From contig NZ_JALDNB010000007.1 in the NCBI RefSeq assembly GCF_022699665.1, positions 62,001-126,000 on the forward strand: a DNA stretch of 64,000 bases, given 5' to 3'. Position numbers and translations under genes: made by a program. The notes under the pieces were generated by a model, which was given only the letters and a program-made list of their open reading frames with translations, searched no databases and was not told the origin of the DNA. Each line of letters opens with the position of its first letter. Position 1 is the stretch's first letter. Positions 1 to 8,933 of the stretch are shown piece after piece. Source of the stretch: Chryseobacterium aahli. Its GTDB lineage: Bacteria > Bacteroidota > Bacteroidia > Flavobacteriales > Weeksellaceae.

Positions 1-965
1 ATCAAACCAATTTAAAAAACATACTTGATCCTTTTCAGGAAAGAATTACTGATTTAAAAAATAAGGTGAATGAAGTTTATGAAAAGGAAAACAAAGAGCG
101 CTTTTCTTTGGGCGAAAAAGTAAAAGAATTATCCTTACTGAATCAACAAATCTCCGAAGACGCTAAAAAACTAACCAGAGCATTGAAAGGCGAAAGCAAA
201 ACTCAGGGAAATTGGGGTGAAATGATTTTAGAAAGTATTTTAGAAAAATCAGGTTTGGTAAAAGGAAGAGAATATTTTCTGGAACATGAACTTAAAGATG
301 AAGATAATAAAGCTTTATTTTCAGAATTTTCGGGTAAAAAAATGCGTCCGGATGCTGTTGTAAAATATCCAGACGAAAGAAATGTGATTATCGATTCTAA
401 AGTTTCCCTGACCGCTTTTACAGAATTGGTTGATGAAACAGATTCAGATATTCACAAAATAAAAGTCAATCAACATTTGTCTTCTATTAAAACTCATATC
501 AGCCAATTGAGCCAGAAAGCTTACGATGATTACGGAAAATCATTGGACTTTGTGATGATGTTTATTCCAAGCGAGCCGGCTTACATTGCCGCCATGCAGG
601 CAGATCAAAACCTTTGGAATTTCGCTTATGAGAAAAGAATTCTACTTCTTAATCCGAGCAATCTGATTACTTCTCTGAAATTGATTGCCGATCTCTGGAA
701 AAGAGAATATCAGAACAGAAATTCTATGGAAATTGCAGAAAGAGGGGCTAAATTATATGATAAATTTGCAGGTTTCATAGAAAATCTCGAGAAAGTCGGG
801 AAAAATATTGATCAGGCAAAAAATGTTTACAATGATGCTTTTAAGCAATTATCTACCGGTAATGACAACTTAATTTCGCAAACTCAAAAGCTGAAATCTC
901 TAGGAATTAAAAACAAAAAAGAGCTTCCACAAAGTCTGATTAATGGTATAAATGAGGATTTATGA
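1..965 (+). CDS. rmuC: DNA recombination protein RmuC (5' end outside window)
   Basis: The reading frame is open from base 3 to the stop at 963-965, so the gene begins before the window. The visible ~320 residues start in a coiled-coil part and run into the RmuC nuclease-like core: LTRALKGESKTQGNWGEMIL, then RPDAVVKYPDERNVIIDSKV with the acidic and DSK residues typical of a restriction-endonuclease-like fold, and later FVMMFIPSEPAYIAAM. RmuC limits inversions at short inverted repeats and is thought to cut DNA structures. A GTG at 66 is only an internal codon. The 3' tail is charged and complete. Family assignment is firm; the biochemical role is known only loosely for the family. Confidence 0.93.
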   Translation, partial: QTNLKNILDPFQERITDLKNKVNEVYEKENKERFSLGEKVKELSLLNQQISEDAKKLTRALKGESKTQGNWGEMILESILEKSGLVKGREYFLEHELKDEDNKALFSEFSGKKMRPDAVVKYPDERNVIIDSKVSLTAFTELVDETDSDIHKIKVNQHLSSIKTHISQLSQKAYDDYGKSLDFVMMFIPSEPAYIAAMQADQNLWNFAYEKRILLLNPSNLITSLKLIADLWKREYQNRNSMEIAERGAKLYDKFAGFIENLEKVGKNIDQAKNVYNDAFKQLSTGNDNLISQTQKLKSLGIKNKKELPQSLINGINEDL

Positions 966-1024
966 TGGTTAAATGATTTTTAAAAATTATTTTTGCATCA
1001 ACTATCATTTATCAACCATCAATC

Positions 1025-1792
1025 ATGATTATCGAAAGTTTTCAGAACGAAAAAGTAAAAAACATCACAAAACTTTTAACGGATAACCGTTTCCGAAAAA
1101 AATCGGGTGTTTTTGTTGTGGAAGGACAGCAGGAAAACGAAAGAGCTCAGAAATATCATTTTGAAGCTGAAGAATTCTTTGTTTGTGAAAGTATTTTCAA
1201 AGGAGAACTTCCGAAAGAGAAAATCTATTACGTTTCTGAAAAAGTCTATGAAAAAATAGCCTACAGAGGAAGTTCTGAAGGAATTATTGGGATTTATAAA
1301 GCAAAAGAAGCTGCATTGAATACTTTTAAACCTAAAGAAAACTCAACCGTAATCATTGTTGAAGGCGTTGAAAAACCAGGGAATTTGGGAGCCATTCTGA
1401 GAAGCTGCGAAGCTTTCGGAATTGATGCTTTGATTATTGCTGATGCAAAAACAGATTTCTACAACCCGAATGTAATCCGTTCCAGCGTGGGATGTTTGTT
1501 TGGAATGGAAGTTTTTCAGGCTGAAAATCAGGAAACCTTAGAATTTCTTAAGGAAAATAATTTCAACATCTACACAACCATTATGGATGAAACTTCTGAG
1601 GATTTATATAAACGTGATTTTACGAAAAGATCTGCTGTTCTATTTGGAACCGAGCATTCAGGACTAAGTGAGTTCTGGTTTGGAAAAGGTAAGAATACAT
1701 TAATTCCTATGTCAGGAAGTATTGATTCTCTAAACTTGAGTAATGCCGTAGCAATTACCTGCTATGAAACTTTGAAACAAAAGAAAAATTAA
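1025..1792 (+). CDS. TrmH/SpoU-family RNA 2'-O-methyltransferase
   Basis: A 255-residue SPOUT enzyme expected to methylate a ribose 2'-OH in tRNA or rRNA using S-adenosylmethionine. The N-terminal ~100 residues are a substrate-binding domain of L30e type (KSGVFVVEGQQENERA). The catalytic trefoil-knot domain carries motif 1 (EGVEKPGNLGAILRSCEAFG, with the conserved N and R), motif 2 (LFGTEHSGLS) and motif 3 (PMSGSIDSLNLSNAVAI). A TATTTTTG promoter element lies just upstream in the 60-base gap after rmuC, so it may have its own promoter. The sequence does not fix which RNA is modified, so no specific symbol is given. Confidence 0.9.
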   Translation: MIIESFQNEKVKNITKLLTDNRFRKKSGVFVVEGQQENERAQKYHFEAEEFFVCESIFKGELPKEKIYYVSEKVYEKIAYRGSSEGIIGIYKAKEAALNTFKPKENSTVIIVEGVEKPGNLGAILRSCEAFGIDALIIADAKTDFYNPNVIRSSVGCLFGMEVFQAENQETLEFLKENNFNIYTTIMDETSEDLYKRDFTKRSAVLFGTEHSGLSEFWFGKGKNTLIPMSGSIDSLNLSNAVAITCYETLKQKKN

Positions 1793-1886
1793 AATTGATT
1801 AAAGTAGCGTTTTCACATTCTTTGATTTAATTAAAATTCAATAGTGTAAAGACTACTTTGCGATTCGTCATTATAAGACATAAAAA

Positions 1887-1911
1887 AACCGCTTCGCTAG
1901 GCGAAACGGTT
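1887..1911. terminator. Bidirectional rho-independent terminator
   Basis: A stem of AACCG and TTCGC halves pairs with GCGAA and CGGTT around a three-base loop, with one C-A mismatch. An A-run lies on the left and a T-rich tract on the right. It sits between the convergent methyltransferase gene and the small lipoprotein gene and can serve both. Confidence 0.8.
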
Positions 1912-1935
1912 CTTTTATTCTTTTGTAACTACTAA

Positions 1936-2163
1936 TTACTTAGCAACTTTAGCAGAATCAACTTTTTTCTCAACAGCAGTAGTAGCTGAATCAGCTTTTT
2001 TGTTGATTGTATCGATAGCAGCGTTAGCTGTAGAATCGATGTTTTGAATAGCTGAATCACCTTTGTTCTCTAAAGAATCTGTAGCTGTAGTTGTAGCTTC
2101 ACCTTTCTTACAAGCAACTAAAGAGATTGCAGCAATAGCAGCTACGAATAATGACTTTTTCAT
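1936..2163 (-). CDS. Small Lys/Ala-rich lipoprotein
   Basis: A 75-residue protein with a lipoprotein signal (MKKSLFVAAIAAISLVAC; Cys 18 follows a lipobox-like LVA). The mature part is short, rich in Ala, Thr, Asp and Lys and predicted helical, with repeated D-S-A/T units (ATDSLENKGDSA, IDSTANAAIDT, KKADSATTAVEKKVDSA) that look like heptads of a coiled coil. Small lipoproteins of this build are common in Flavobacteriia and are assumed to sit in the envelope. No enzyme domain is visible. A TACCTTTG promoter element on the minus strand (2233-2240) lies about 70 bases before the start. Confidence 0.8.
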   Translation of the reverse strand: MKKSLFVAAIAAISLVACKKGEATTTATDSLENKGDSAIQNIDSTANAAIDTINKKADSATTAVEKKVDSAKVAK

Positions 2164-2232
2164 AATAAATTAAATTTAATTTGTTAATATTGTTTTTTAA
2201 ATCTTTTTCTCTGTTCGGATATTTGAACAAGA

Positions 2233-2286
2233 CAAAGGTAGAGCAGATATGAAATTTGTTTATGAAAAATAATTGTAATACCTTTG
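2233..2286. promoter_or_regulatory. Divergent Bacteroidetes-type promoters
   Basis: On the minus strand TACCTTTG (plus 2233-2240) is the -7 element for the small lipoprotein. On the plus strand TTTG at 2255-2258 and TACCTTTG at 2279-2286 are separated by 20 bases, which fits the Bacteroidetes primary sigma factor consensus, and would serve the 388-residue gene that starts at 2347. Confidence 0.65.
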
Positions 2287-2346
2287 TAAAACAGTTTTAC
2301 AAATAAATAATACTGAAAATCAATACATTAATACTTTATTAAAAAA

Positions 2347-3513
2347 TTGACTGATTTAGATTTACTACACTTTGAGCAGCTGAAAAAGGACGTACAGGCT
2401 CAATATTTGAAAGAATACACTCCTTCCTATGATGATATATCAAAATGGAAAGGGATAGACATCATATATTTTCAGGAAGATCTCCGAAAAAAGGCTAAAG
2501 GTAACATTAGCGAGAAGTCTTTTTATACTTATTTTAAAAATACTCCGGTTACCAAATTACCTCGTATCGACATGCTTACTTTACTCAGTGTTTATGCAGG
2601 TTACACTTCATGGTTTGATTTTAAAAAACAACATCTTTTTGCCGGTGAATTGCTACAGGATGAGAAAGATTTGGAAGATGATGAGCGCAGGGAATTAGAA
2701 AAAACAGTTTCAAGCGCATTAAATCTTCCGAAAACTGATTATCAACCTAAAATAATTGAATTTAAAGCACCTGAAAACACTGTTTTACAAAAAAACGATA
2801 CTGAAAATCAAATCATTGAACAAAAAACAGCAATTGAAAATTCTCCTGATAAAACAGAAGCAAAACCAATAAAAAAGAACCATCAAAGAATAGCTTGGAT
2901 TACCGCAACATCAATTTTTGTAATCTTATTGGGACTTTTAGGTTTTAAAGATGAATTATTTGAGAAAACTTACACTTATTGTTTTACGGATGCTGACAGA
3001 AATCAAAAAGTACAAAGTAATATCGAAATAAAAGTGATTAAACAAAACGAATCACCCGTTTATTTCAGATTAAAACCCGGAGAATGCTTTCATTATCCTA
3101 CGAAAGATAAGAACTTAAGGATGCAAATAAGTTCTACAGTATATGAAAATCTGGAAATCAACAGAAATCTGGAAAATGCTTCAGATGAAGAAACGATTGC
3201 TCTAAAACCAGATGACTATAAGATGGCGGTATTTTATTACTCAACGAAAGATGTCTCGGGAAACCCATCGGAGCAAATCACCACTAAAAGACGTCAATTA
3301 GAAAACCGTATCAGCAACGACGCTGTTATTTCTCAAGTTTATGATAATGAAATTTATGGAATTGAAACTTTAGATAAGCAGAAATACATTACTTTAGTTA
3401 CAACACCTACAACCTCCCTGAAAAACCTTTCGGTTATTGAAATGAAAAAGGACAAAAAGGGCAAAATAATTTCCATTAAATTTAAAATCTCAACCAATGA
3501 AAATAATCAATAA
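2347..3513 (+). CDS. Single-pass membrane protein of unknown function
   Basis: A 388-residue protein that starts at TTG; no in-frame ATG lies upstream after the promoter. Residues 1-~100 form a compact charged domain (ISEKSFYTYFKN, LPRIDMLTLLSVYAGY) that could be a helical DNA- or protein-binding unit. A low-complexity linker follows, then one membrane segment at about residues 181-200 (WITATSIFVILLGLLGF), then ~185 residues outside the cytoplasm. The layout resembles anti-sigma or transmembrane regulators, but no named family is recognised. The next gene, a lipoprotein, overlaps its 3' end by 17 bases, so the two are probably translated together and may work as a pair in the envelope. Confidence 0.75.
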   Translation: MTDLDLLHFEQLKKDVQAQYLKEYTPSYDDISKWKGIDIIYFQEDLRKKAKGNISEKSFYTYFKNTPVTKLPRIDMLTLLSVYAGYTSWFDFKKQHLFAGELLQDEKDLEDDERRELEKTVSSALNLPKTDYQPKIIEFKAPENTVLQKNDTENQIIEQKTAIENSPDKTEAKPIKKNHQRIAWITATSIFVILLGLLGFKDELFEKTYTYCFTDADRNQKVQSNIEIKVIKQNESPVYFRLKPGECFHYPTKDKNLRMQISSTVYENLEINRNLENASDEETIALKPDDYKMAVFYYSTKDVSGNPSEQITTKRRQLENRISNDAVISQVYDNEIYGIETLDKQKYITLVTTPTTSLKNLSVIEMKKDKKGKIISIKFKISTNENNQ

Positions 3514-4081
3514 ACTTTGGATTTTTGCATTAATGATGCTCGCTTTGACATCGTGTAAAAAAGAGGAACAGACTATCAGCGACCTAGAAAAATTAAGAAA
3601 CAGCAGCAATCAGAAGACCTATCCTGCCGTGCAGATGGATAGCGTACAGGTCATCAACGGAATTACAACCCTAAAAGTAGAGCAATTATTAGAGCTCACT
3701 ACTTTATATTTGTCAGGAAGCAGAAATACGGAGATTGACACGACCATTTATTCTCAAATGCAGGGATATTTCCACAAACCGGACAGCCTTACATTTAAGC
3801 CATTATTCAAAGAGCTTGAAAGTCTTAAAGTAAAATCTGTGAAAGTAAATAATTTGAAGGTCTATAAAGAAATTCAGAATCAGGATACCTTAGATTTAGC
3901 TAAATTTAATGTCGAATATTTCGATAGCAAAAACAAATCAATCGGCACATTTGAGAAAAATGCTCAATATACCTTGATTTCAAAGCCTAAGAAATTTAAA
4001 AAAGAATTTCAGTTTTACTTTGTTAATTTCTATCAGAACCCTTTTAAAAAAGATAGTACTTCTTTAGGAGTTACCAGGTAA
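3497..4081 (+). CDS. Lipoprotein of unknown function
   Basis: A 194-residue protein with a lipoprotein signal peptide ending in LTSC (Cys 20), so it is exported and lipid-anchored. The mature part is about 170 residues of mixed strands and helices without a recognised motif. It begins inside the last codons of the preceding membrane-protein gene, which suggests translational coupling. Its last 49 bases overlap the 3' end of the convergent cyclo-ligase gene on the other strand, an unusually long coding overlap; both frames look real in that stretch. Confidence 0.75.
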   Translation: MKIINKLWIFALMMLALTSCKKEEQTISDLEKLRNSSNQKTYPAVQMDSVQVINGITTLKVEQLLELTTLYLSGSRNTEIDTTIYSQMQGYFHKPDSLTFKPLFKELESLKVKSVKVNNLKVYKEIQNQDTLDLAKFNVEYFDSKNKSIGTFEKNAQYTLISKPKKFKKEFQFYFVNFYQNPFKKDSTSLGVTR

Positions 4082-4611
4082 TCTAAGGGAATATCATTTT
4101 CCCAGACATCATCAACTATATCATCGGGGTCAAAATAATTGACTCCGATTTTTTTTGAATCTTTGGAAACGCTTTCAAAAAATTCATCATAAAAACCTTT
4201 ACCATAGCCTACTCTATTGCCTTTACTGTCACAATATAAAAGCGGAGTAATGATAAAATCAAAATCATAAATTCCTGAATCTTGATTTGAGACAGGCTCA
4301 GAAATTCCCCAATTATTTATTTCAAATTTTGTTTCATTGAAAATCTCAACAGAAATCAATTTAGTATCAACAATTTTTGGGACAAAAACCTGAATATTTC
4401 GGCTTAAAAAATATTGAATGAAACTTTCAGTTCGGATTTCATTAAATTTTTCAATCGGAATAAAAATATGAATTTTCTGTTCCGAAATCGGTTTAAAATA
4501 ATTGACGAAATTCTCGAAAATTTTCTCAGACAACGAAACAACCTCATCTTGCGACATTCCTTTTCTTTTCTCAAGATATAATTTTCTGATTTCTGACTTT
4601 TTCATTCTCAA
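4033..4611 (-). CDS. 5-formyltetrahydrofolate cyclo-ligase
   Basis: This 192-residue enzyme converts 5-formyl-THF to 5,10-methenyl-THF using ATP and so returns a storage folate to the one-carbon pool. The sequence shows the basic N-terminus (MRMKKSEIRKLYLEKRK), the FIPIEKFNEIRTESFI substrate region, and the signature GNRVGYGKGFYDEFF that binds ATP and Mg2+. The length is normal for the family. The start could be either of the first two methionines. The 3' end overlaps the convergent lipoprotein gene by 49 bases, so its last 16 codons lie in shared DNA. Confidence 0.92.
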   Translation of the reverse strand: MRMKKSEIRKLYLEKRKGMSQDEVVSLSEKIFENFVNYFKPISEQKIHIFIPIEKFNEIRTESFIQYFLSRNIQVFVPKIVDTKLISVEIFNETKFEINNWGISEPVSNQDSGIYDFDFIITPLLYCDSKGNRVGYGKGFYDEFFESVSKDSKKIGVNYFDPDDIVDDVWENDIPLDYLVTPKEVLSFLKGF

Positions 4612-4684
4612 ATTTATAAAAAATAGCGTTGAATCGATAAAACTGTAAGAGAGTTTCCAAAATACTGTAATGATTCACAAAAAA

Positions 4685-4710
4685 AAGTTGCACTCCAAAG
4701 AATGCAACTT
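4685..4710 (-). terminator. Terminator of trhO
   Basis: An 11-base-pair stem (AAGTTGCACTC against GAATGCAACTT, one mismatch) with a CAAA loop. On the minus strand it is followed by a T-run (plus-strand A-run just left of 4685). It lies directly after the trhO stop codon. Confidence 0.8.
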
Positions 4711-4732
4711 GTATATCATCAATCTAAGATTA

Positions 4733-6088
4733 TTATCCTAAAATTTTATATATTTTATCAGACAAACGAACTCTGAAAGGAAGTTCGAAAGTAATCTGAT
4801 CTCCTGTTTTTGCAGTTTCACAAGAATTTCCATCAACGAAAATTTCAGTGATTGTAACTTCCTGTTCACCGGTTGTAGGTCCTGAAATCAAAACTTTATC
4901 ACCAACTGAAAGTTCGTTTTGTTCAATTAAAAACTGTGCAATTTTTGATTTTGTATAATAATGTTCAGCCTTACCAATCAATGATTTTTTAATGGCAATT
5001 TTTTGACGGATATTCTTTGTTTCTGCTTTTGCCAAAGGTTTATCTGGTAAATCCCCTGAGTTTTTAAAGGTTAAAGAATCAGATTTTCCTTTTCTGAATA
5101 CTTTATTTCCGACTTGTAATCCTTTTCTTAATCTTAATTGTTCAGCTGCAGGCAAATGCGTTATTTCTAGGCATTCAGTTGAGCAGCAGTTTTCCATCGC
5201 CGCTTTGCAGTCATCACATTGAATGAACAATAAATGACAAGCATCATTAGAACAATTGGTATGGTTGTCACAAGGTTTACCACATTGGTGGCATTGTGAA
5301 ATAATATCATCTGTAATTCTTTCACCTAAGCGATGGTCGAATACAAAGTTTTTTCCTAAGAATTTACTTTCAACACCGTCTTCCTTTACCTGACGTGCAT
5401 ACTCTATAATTCCGCCTTCCAACTGGAATACATTTTTAAAACCCTGATGTTTAAAGTAAGCACTTGCTTTTTCGCAACGGATTCCTCCTGTGCAATACAT
5501 TAAAAGGTTTTTATCTTCTTTAAAATCCTGTAGCTGCTCGTTGATAATGGGTAAGCTTTCTCTGAAAGTTTCAACATCAGGAGTGATTGCGCCTTCGAAA
5601 TGACCAACCTCACTTTCGTAATGATTTCTAAAATCAACGACAATTGTATTTGGATCTTCTAATAAATTATTAAATTCCTGCGCTTTTAAGTGAATACCTT
5701 TATTGGTTACATCAAAAGTTTCGTCATTCAGACCGTCGGCAACAATTTTATTTCTAACTTTTATTGTCAGTTTTAAAAAAGAATGGTCATCCTGCTCCAC
5801 CGCCACATTTAATCGGATTCCTTTCATAAAATCATAAGCTTCCAGCGTATCACGAAGTTGTTCCAGATGATCAGCAGGAATACTCATTTGGGCATTAATT
5901 CCTTCATGGGCAACATAAATACGGCCAAGTGCATCAAGTGCATTCCAGGCTATAAATAAGTCATCGCGAAATTTTTTGGGATCTTCAATTTTGGCGTACG
6001 CATAGAAAGACAAAGTAAGGCGTTGCTTACCGGCTTCATCAATAAGTTGAGCTCTTTCTTCTGCGCTTAAGGTGTTATACAGTTGCAT
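4733..6088 (-). CDS. trhO: tRNA uridine(34) hydroxylase TrhO with an added U32-type C-terminal domain
   Basis: A 451-residue rhodanese-related enzyme expected to make 5-hydroxyuridine at tRNA position 34 in an oxygen-dependent reaction. Residues ~1-120 form the TrhO N-terminal domain, ~130-240 a rhodanese domain with the active loop YCTGGIRCEKASAYF (catalytic Cys), then a Cys-rich zinc-ribbon-like part (CHQCGKPCDNHTNC, CDDCKAAMENCC). E. coli TrhO has about 350 residues. The extra ~100 residues at the end (IGKAEHYYTKSKIAQFLI, ELSVGDKVLISGPTTGEQEV, SDKIYKIL) read like the small beta-barrel at the end of U32 peptidases. U32 proteins such as TrhP act in the alternative route to the same modification. 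The fusion is my reading of the sequence; the TrhO core is secure. Confidence 0.9.
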   Translation of the reverse strand: MQLYNTLSAEERAQLIDEAGKQRLTLSFYAYAKIEDPKKFRDDLFIAWNALDALGRIYVAHEGINAQMSIPADHLEQLRDTLEAYDFMKGIRLNVAVEQDDHSFLKLTIKVRNKIVADGLNDETFDVTNKGIHLKAQEFNNLLEDPNTIVVDFRNHYESEVGHFEGAITPDVETFRESLPIINEQLQDFKEDKNLLMYCTGGIRCEKASAYFKHQGFKNVFQLEGGIIEYARQVKEDGVESKFLGKNFVFDHRLGERITDDIISQCHQCGKPCDNHTNCSNDACHLLFIQCDDCKAAMENCCSTECLEITHLPAAEQLRLRKGLQVGNKVFRKGKSDSLTFKNSGDLPDKPLAKAETKNIRQKIAIKKSLIGKAEHYYTKSKIAQFLIEQNELSVGDKVLISGPTTGEQEVTITEIFVDGNSCETAKTGDQITFELPFRVRLSDKIYKILG

Positions 6089-6374
6089 GCTATAAACGTT
6101 TTAAGTGAGAAAAATTTTTGCAAATATATGAAATTCCGACGGTATGACTAAAATGCAAAAACAGATTCTATATCATGTAAAAATGTCACTTTTTCTTTAA
6201 TAAAATCTTAAGCTTTGTTAATAAATATTTTAACAATTATGATTTAATGTATAAAATGACACAATAGTCGTTAAATTTTAGTTAAAACAGTAACACAGCA
6301 TACATATTGCATACTAATTAAGCATTAAATTTACATTCACTAATACAAATAATTTTAAACAAAGAAGATATACA

Positions 6375-7910
6375 ATGAAGAGTACTTTAAAAAAACTTTT
6401 ACCGTTTGCCGTTGTAGGGGTTATCTCAGGAGCTACTACCGTTGGCGTACAACAATACTTAGGTCATGATTCTAATAATACTGACCAATCTTACTTTACC
6501 TCATCAAAGAATGCCTCTTTTGTCGGTATGAATACCGGAGCTGTAGGTGATGATTTTGTAAAGGCTGCCAAAACGACAGTTCCGGCGGTGGTAACTATCA
6601 AAAATTACCAATCAAGAAGTACAAGCCGAGCGTCTGAACAAGATTTATTCGATTATTTCTTCGGTGATCCGTTTGGAGGAAGAGGTCAGCAAAGACAGAA
6701 ACAACAGCAGCAACAGCAAGCGCCTGATAATATGCCTTCAGGTATGGGTTCTGGCGTTATTATCTCTGCAGATGGATACATTATCTCCAACAATCACGTT
6801 GTGGCCGGAGCTAATAAGCTTGAAGTTGTTTTAAGCAATAAAAAATCTTACATCGCAACTTTAGTAGGAACAGATCCCAATACGGATATTTCTTTATTGA
6901 AAATTGAAGAGAAAGGTCTTCCGTTCTTGAATTTTGCTAATTCGGATAATATTGATGTCGGACAGTGGGTTTTAGCCGTAGGTAATCCATTAGGTTTAAA
7001 TTCTACGGTGACTGCCGGAATTATCTCTGCAAAAGGAAGAGGAATCGGAATTTTGGGTGGACAAGGAAAAGCAACAAACCCTATCGAAAGTTTTATACAA
7101 ACCGATGCGGCTATTAACCCAGGAAACTCCGGAGGTGCATTAGTAAATGTAAATGGTGATTTAATTGGAATTAACTCAGCGATTTCTTCTACCACAGGAT
7201 ACTACCAGGGTTACGGTTTTGCAGTTCCTGCAAATTTGGCAAGAAAAGTTGTTGAAGACATCAAAAAATTCGGAATCGTACAGAGAGGTTTCTTAGGGGT
7301 AATGTCATTGGATCTTTCAGACCAAAATCAAGTTACCAATTATAATAAAACTGAAAAAGCAAACCTTAAAGTGGGTTCAGGAGTTTTCTTGAGAGCCTTC
7401 CCTGAAAAAAGCGGAGCTCAAGATGCCGGACTAAAAGTAGGTGACGTTATCGTAAAGGTTGATGATATGCCAATCACAGATTTCGCAGACTTATCTATCT
7501 CAATTGGCAGCAAGAGACCTGGCGATAAAGTTTTGGTAACTTACCTTAGAAATGGAAAAGAAAATACAGCAACCGTAACTTTAAAAGATCAAAATGGAGG
7601 AACTACCGCAAGATCAAAAGCTGACTTGAGTGTTACTGAAAAAATAGGAGCAGAATTTGAACCGCTAAATGAAAGATTTAAAACTGAATACGGATTAAAT
7701 AGTGGTGTTGTCAGCAAGAATGTATCTGAAGGAAGCGAAATGGCTAAAATAGGCGTCGTTGACGATTATATCATCATTGAAATCAACGGGAAGCCAGTCA
7801 ATTCTCAGAAAGATGTAGAGAAGATTTTAGATAAATATCAAGGTAATGTACAAGTGAAATTTGTAGATAACTTTGGAAGAATTTATACAAAAGGATTTAA
7901 AATGCCTTAG
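6375..7910 (+). CDS. degP: Periplasmic serine protease/chaperone of the HtrA (DegP/DegQ) family
   Basis: A 511-residue envelope protease that degrades or refolds damaged proteins. An N-terminal hydrophobic signal or anchor (LLPFAVVGVISGATTVGV) is followed by a trypsin-like domain with the His (IISNNHVVAGA), Asp (NTDISLLKI) and Ser (AAINPGNSGGALVN) of the triad. Two PDZ domains follow (about 300-400 and 420-511). The regulatory loop near residues 100-120 is drawn out into a Gln/Arg-rich tract (RQKQQQQQQAP). The start follows a long AT-rich leader of 286 bases with no clear TAnnTTTG element close by, so stress-dependent expression is possible but not shown. Confidence 0.95.
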   Translation: MKSTLKKLLPFAVVGVISGATTVGVQQYLGHDSNNTDQSYFTSSKNASFVGMNTGAVGDDFVKAAKTTVPAVVTIKNYQSRSTSRASEQDLFDYFFGDPFGGRGQQRQKQQQQQQAPDNMPSGMGSGVIISADGYIISNNHVVAGANKLEVVLSNKKSYIATLVGTDPNTDISLLKIEEKGLPFLNFANSDNIDVGQWVLAVGNPLGLNSTVTAGIISAKGRGIGILGGQGKATNPIESFIQTDAAINPGNSGGALVNVNGDLIGINSAISSTTGYYQGYGFAVPANLARKVVEDIKKFGIVQRGFLGVMSLDLSDQNQVTNYNKTEKANLKVGSGVFLRAFPEKSGAQDAGLKVGDVIVKVDDMPITDFADLSISIGSKRPGDKVLVTYLRNGKENTATVTLKDQNGGTTARSKADLSVTEKIGAEFEPLNERFKTEYGLNSGVVSKNVSEGSEMAKIGVVDDYIIIEINGKPVNSQKDVEKILDKYQGNVQVKFVDNFGRIYTKGFKMP

Positions 7911-7930
7911 TAGAAATTCAGAGCAAAAGA

Positions 7931-7962
7931 AAAACGCTGCGGTTTAATTACTGCAGCGTTTT
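7931..7962 (+). terminator. Terminator after the HtrA gene
   Basis: A perfect ten-base-pair stem (AAAACGCTGC against GCAGCGTTTT) with a 12-base loop runs into a T-tract. It may also serve the convergent gene that ends at 7978. Confidence 0.88.
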
Positions 7963-7977
7963 TTATGTTTTAAAAAT

Positions 7978-8430
7978 CTATCGATTATTCATTTTATCGG
8001 CGATTCGTTTTTTCTTTTTTCTTTCATAAATGATTTCTACAATTTTCCCTCCCATCCAGGCAAACGGAAAAAAGATGAGGAAAATTGAGATTTTATAAAA
8101 AGTTGGGTGATAAGGAAAAACAATAACATCAAGCATTGCTATAAACAACATGATGAAACCAATTAAAATCGCATAAGCCACCTTAGCATATTTAACAATA
8201 ATAGCTGTAGCAACTCCACCAACTGTACTTCCCAATCCTGAAATAAAAAGAAGAAAACCGAAAAATGCATCATTATTTTTCATGCTTTCCAAAAATCTTT
8301 GCCAGTGCTCGAAAGGCGCAAAAGCTTCAAAAGTCACCCATTTCGGGAAAGCTCTTATGCCCAGCGTGATGATAAGCCCTGCAATAACAAGACCCACTAA
8401 AACAGCAAATGTATTTCTGATAAAACTCAT
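7978..8430 (-). CDS. Small integral membrane protein of unknown function
   Basis: A 150-residue protein with about four membrane segments (near residues 8-26, 57-80, 84-105 and 112-132) and a strongly basic end (YERKKKKRIADKMNNR) that should lie in the cytoplasm. No catalytic motif is visible. Its start codon overlaps the stop of ridA by one base (TAATG), so the two are co-transcribed and probably coupled in translation. The link with ridA gives no clear hint of its role. Confidence 0.78.
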   Translation of the reverse strand: MSFIRNTFAVLVGLVIAGLIITLGIRAFPKWVTFEAFAPFEHWQRFLESMKNNDAFFGFLLFISGLGSTVGGVATAIIVKYAKVAYAILIGFIMLFIAMLDVIVFPYHPTFYKISIFLIFFPFAWMGGKIVEIIYERKKKKRIADKMNNR

Positions 8431-8810
8431 TAATCCTGATGTGCAATCATAGAAATTTCAATATCAACATTTTTTGGCAGACAAGAAACCTGTACAGTCT
8501 CTCTTGCCGGATAGCTTTCTGCATCTAAGTAAGAAGCATAAATATCATTCATCACTGCAAAATCATCCATGCTTTTAAGAAAAATACTTGCCTTAACAAC
8601 ATTTTTGAAAGTCATCCCAGCTTCAGTAAGAATAGCCTCAAGGTTTTTCATTACCTGATGCGTTTCTTTTTCTATTCCTTCTACCAATTTGCCAGTAGCC
8701 GGATCAACCGGAATTTGTCCTGAGATGTATAAAACTCCGTTTGCAAAATTAGCTTGAGAATAAGGCCCGATAGCTGCAGGAGCATTTACAGTAGATACTA
8801 TTTTTTTCAT
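8430..8810 (-). CDS. ridA: RidA family 2-iminobutanoate/2-iminopropanoate deaminase
   Basis: A 126-residue protein that hydrolyses reactive enamine/imine intermediates released by PLP enzymes. The whole family pattern is present: NAPAAIGPYSQANFANGVLY, SGQIPVDPATGKLV, the ETHQVMKNLEAILTEAG helix, VVKASIFLKSMDDF, and PARETVQVSCLPKNVDIEI, which carries the Arg that binds the substrate carboxylate. Length is standard. It is cytosolic and probably a trimer. It is the first gene of a two-gene unit with the small membrane protein. Confidence 0.96.
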   Translation of the reverse strand: MKKIVSTVNAPAAIGPYSQANFANGVLYISGQIPVDPATGKLVEGIEKETHQVMKNLEAILTEAGMTFKNVVKASIFLKSMDDFAVMNDIYASYLDAESYPARETVQVSCLPKNVDIEISMIAHQD

Positions 8811-8933
8811 AAGTAGATATATTATTTTATTATGTATATCGCACTATCTTCACTACAAGTGAAAATCATGCCGATTTTGACAAAATTTATTTCGGATGCA
8901 AATATAAAATTTAAAATTAAATAAAAATATCGA

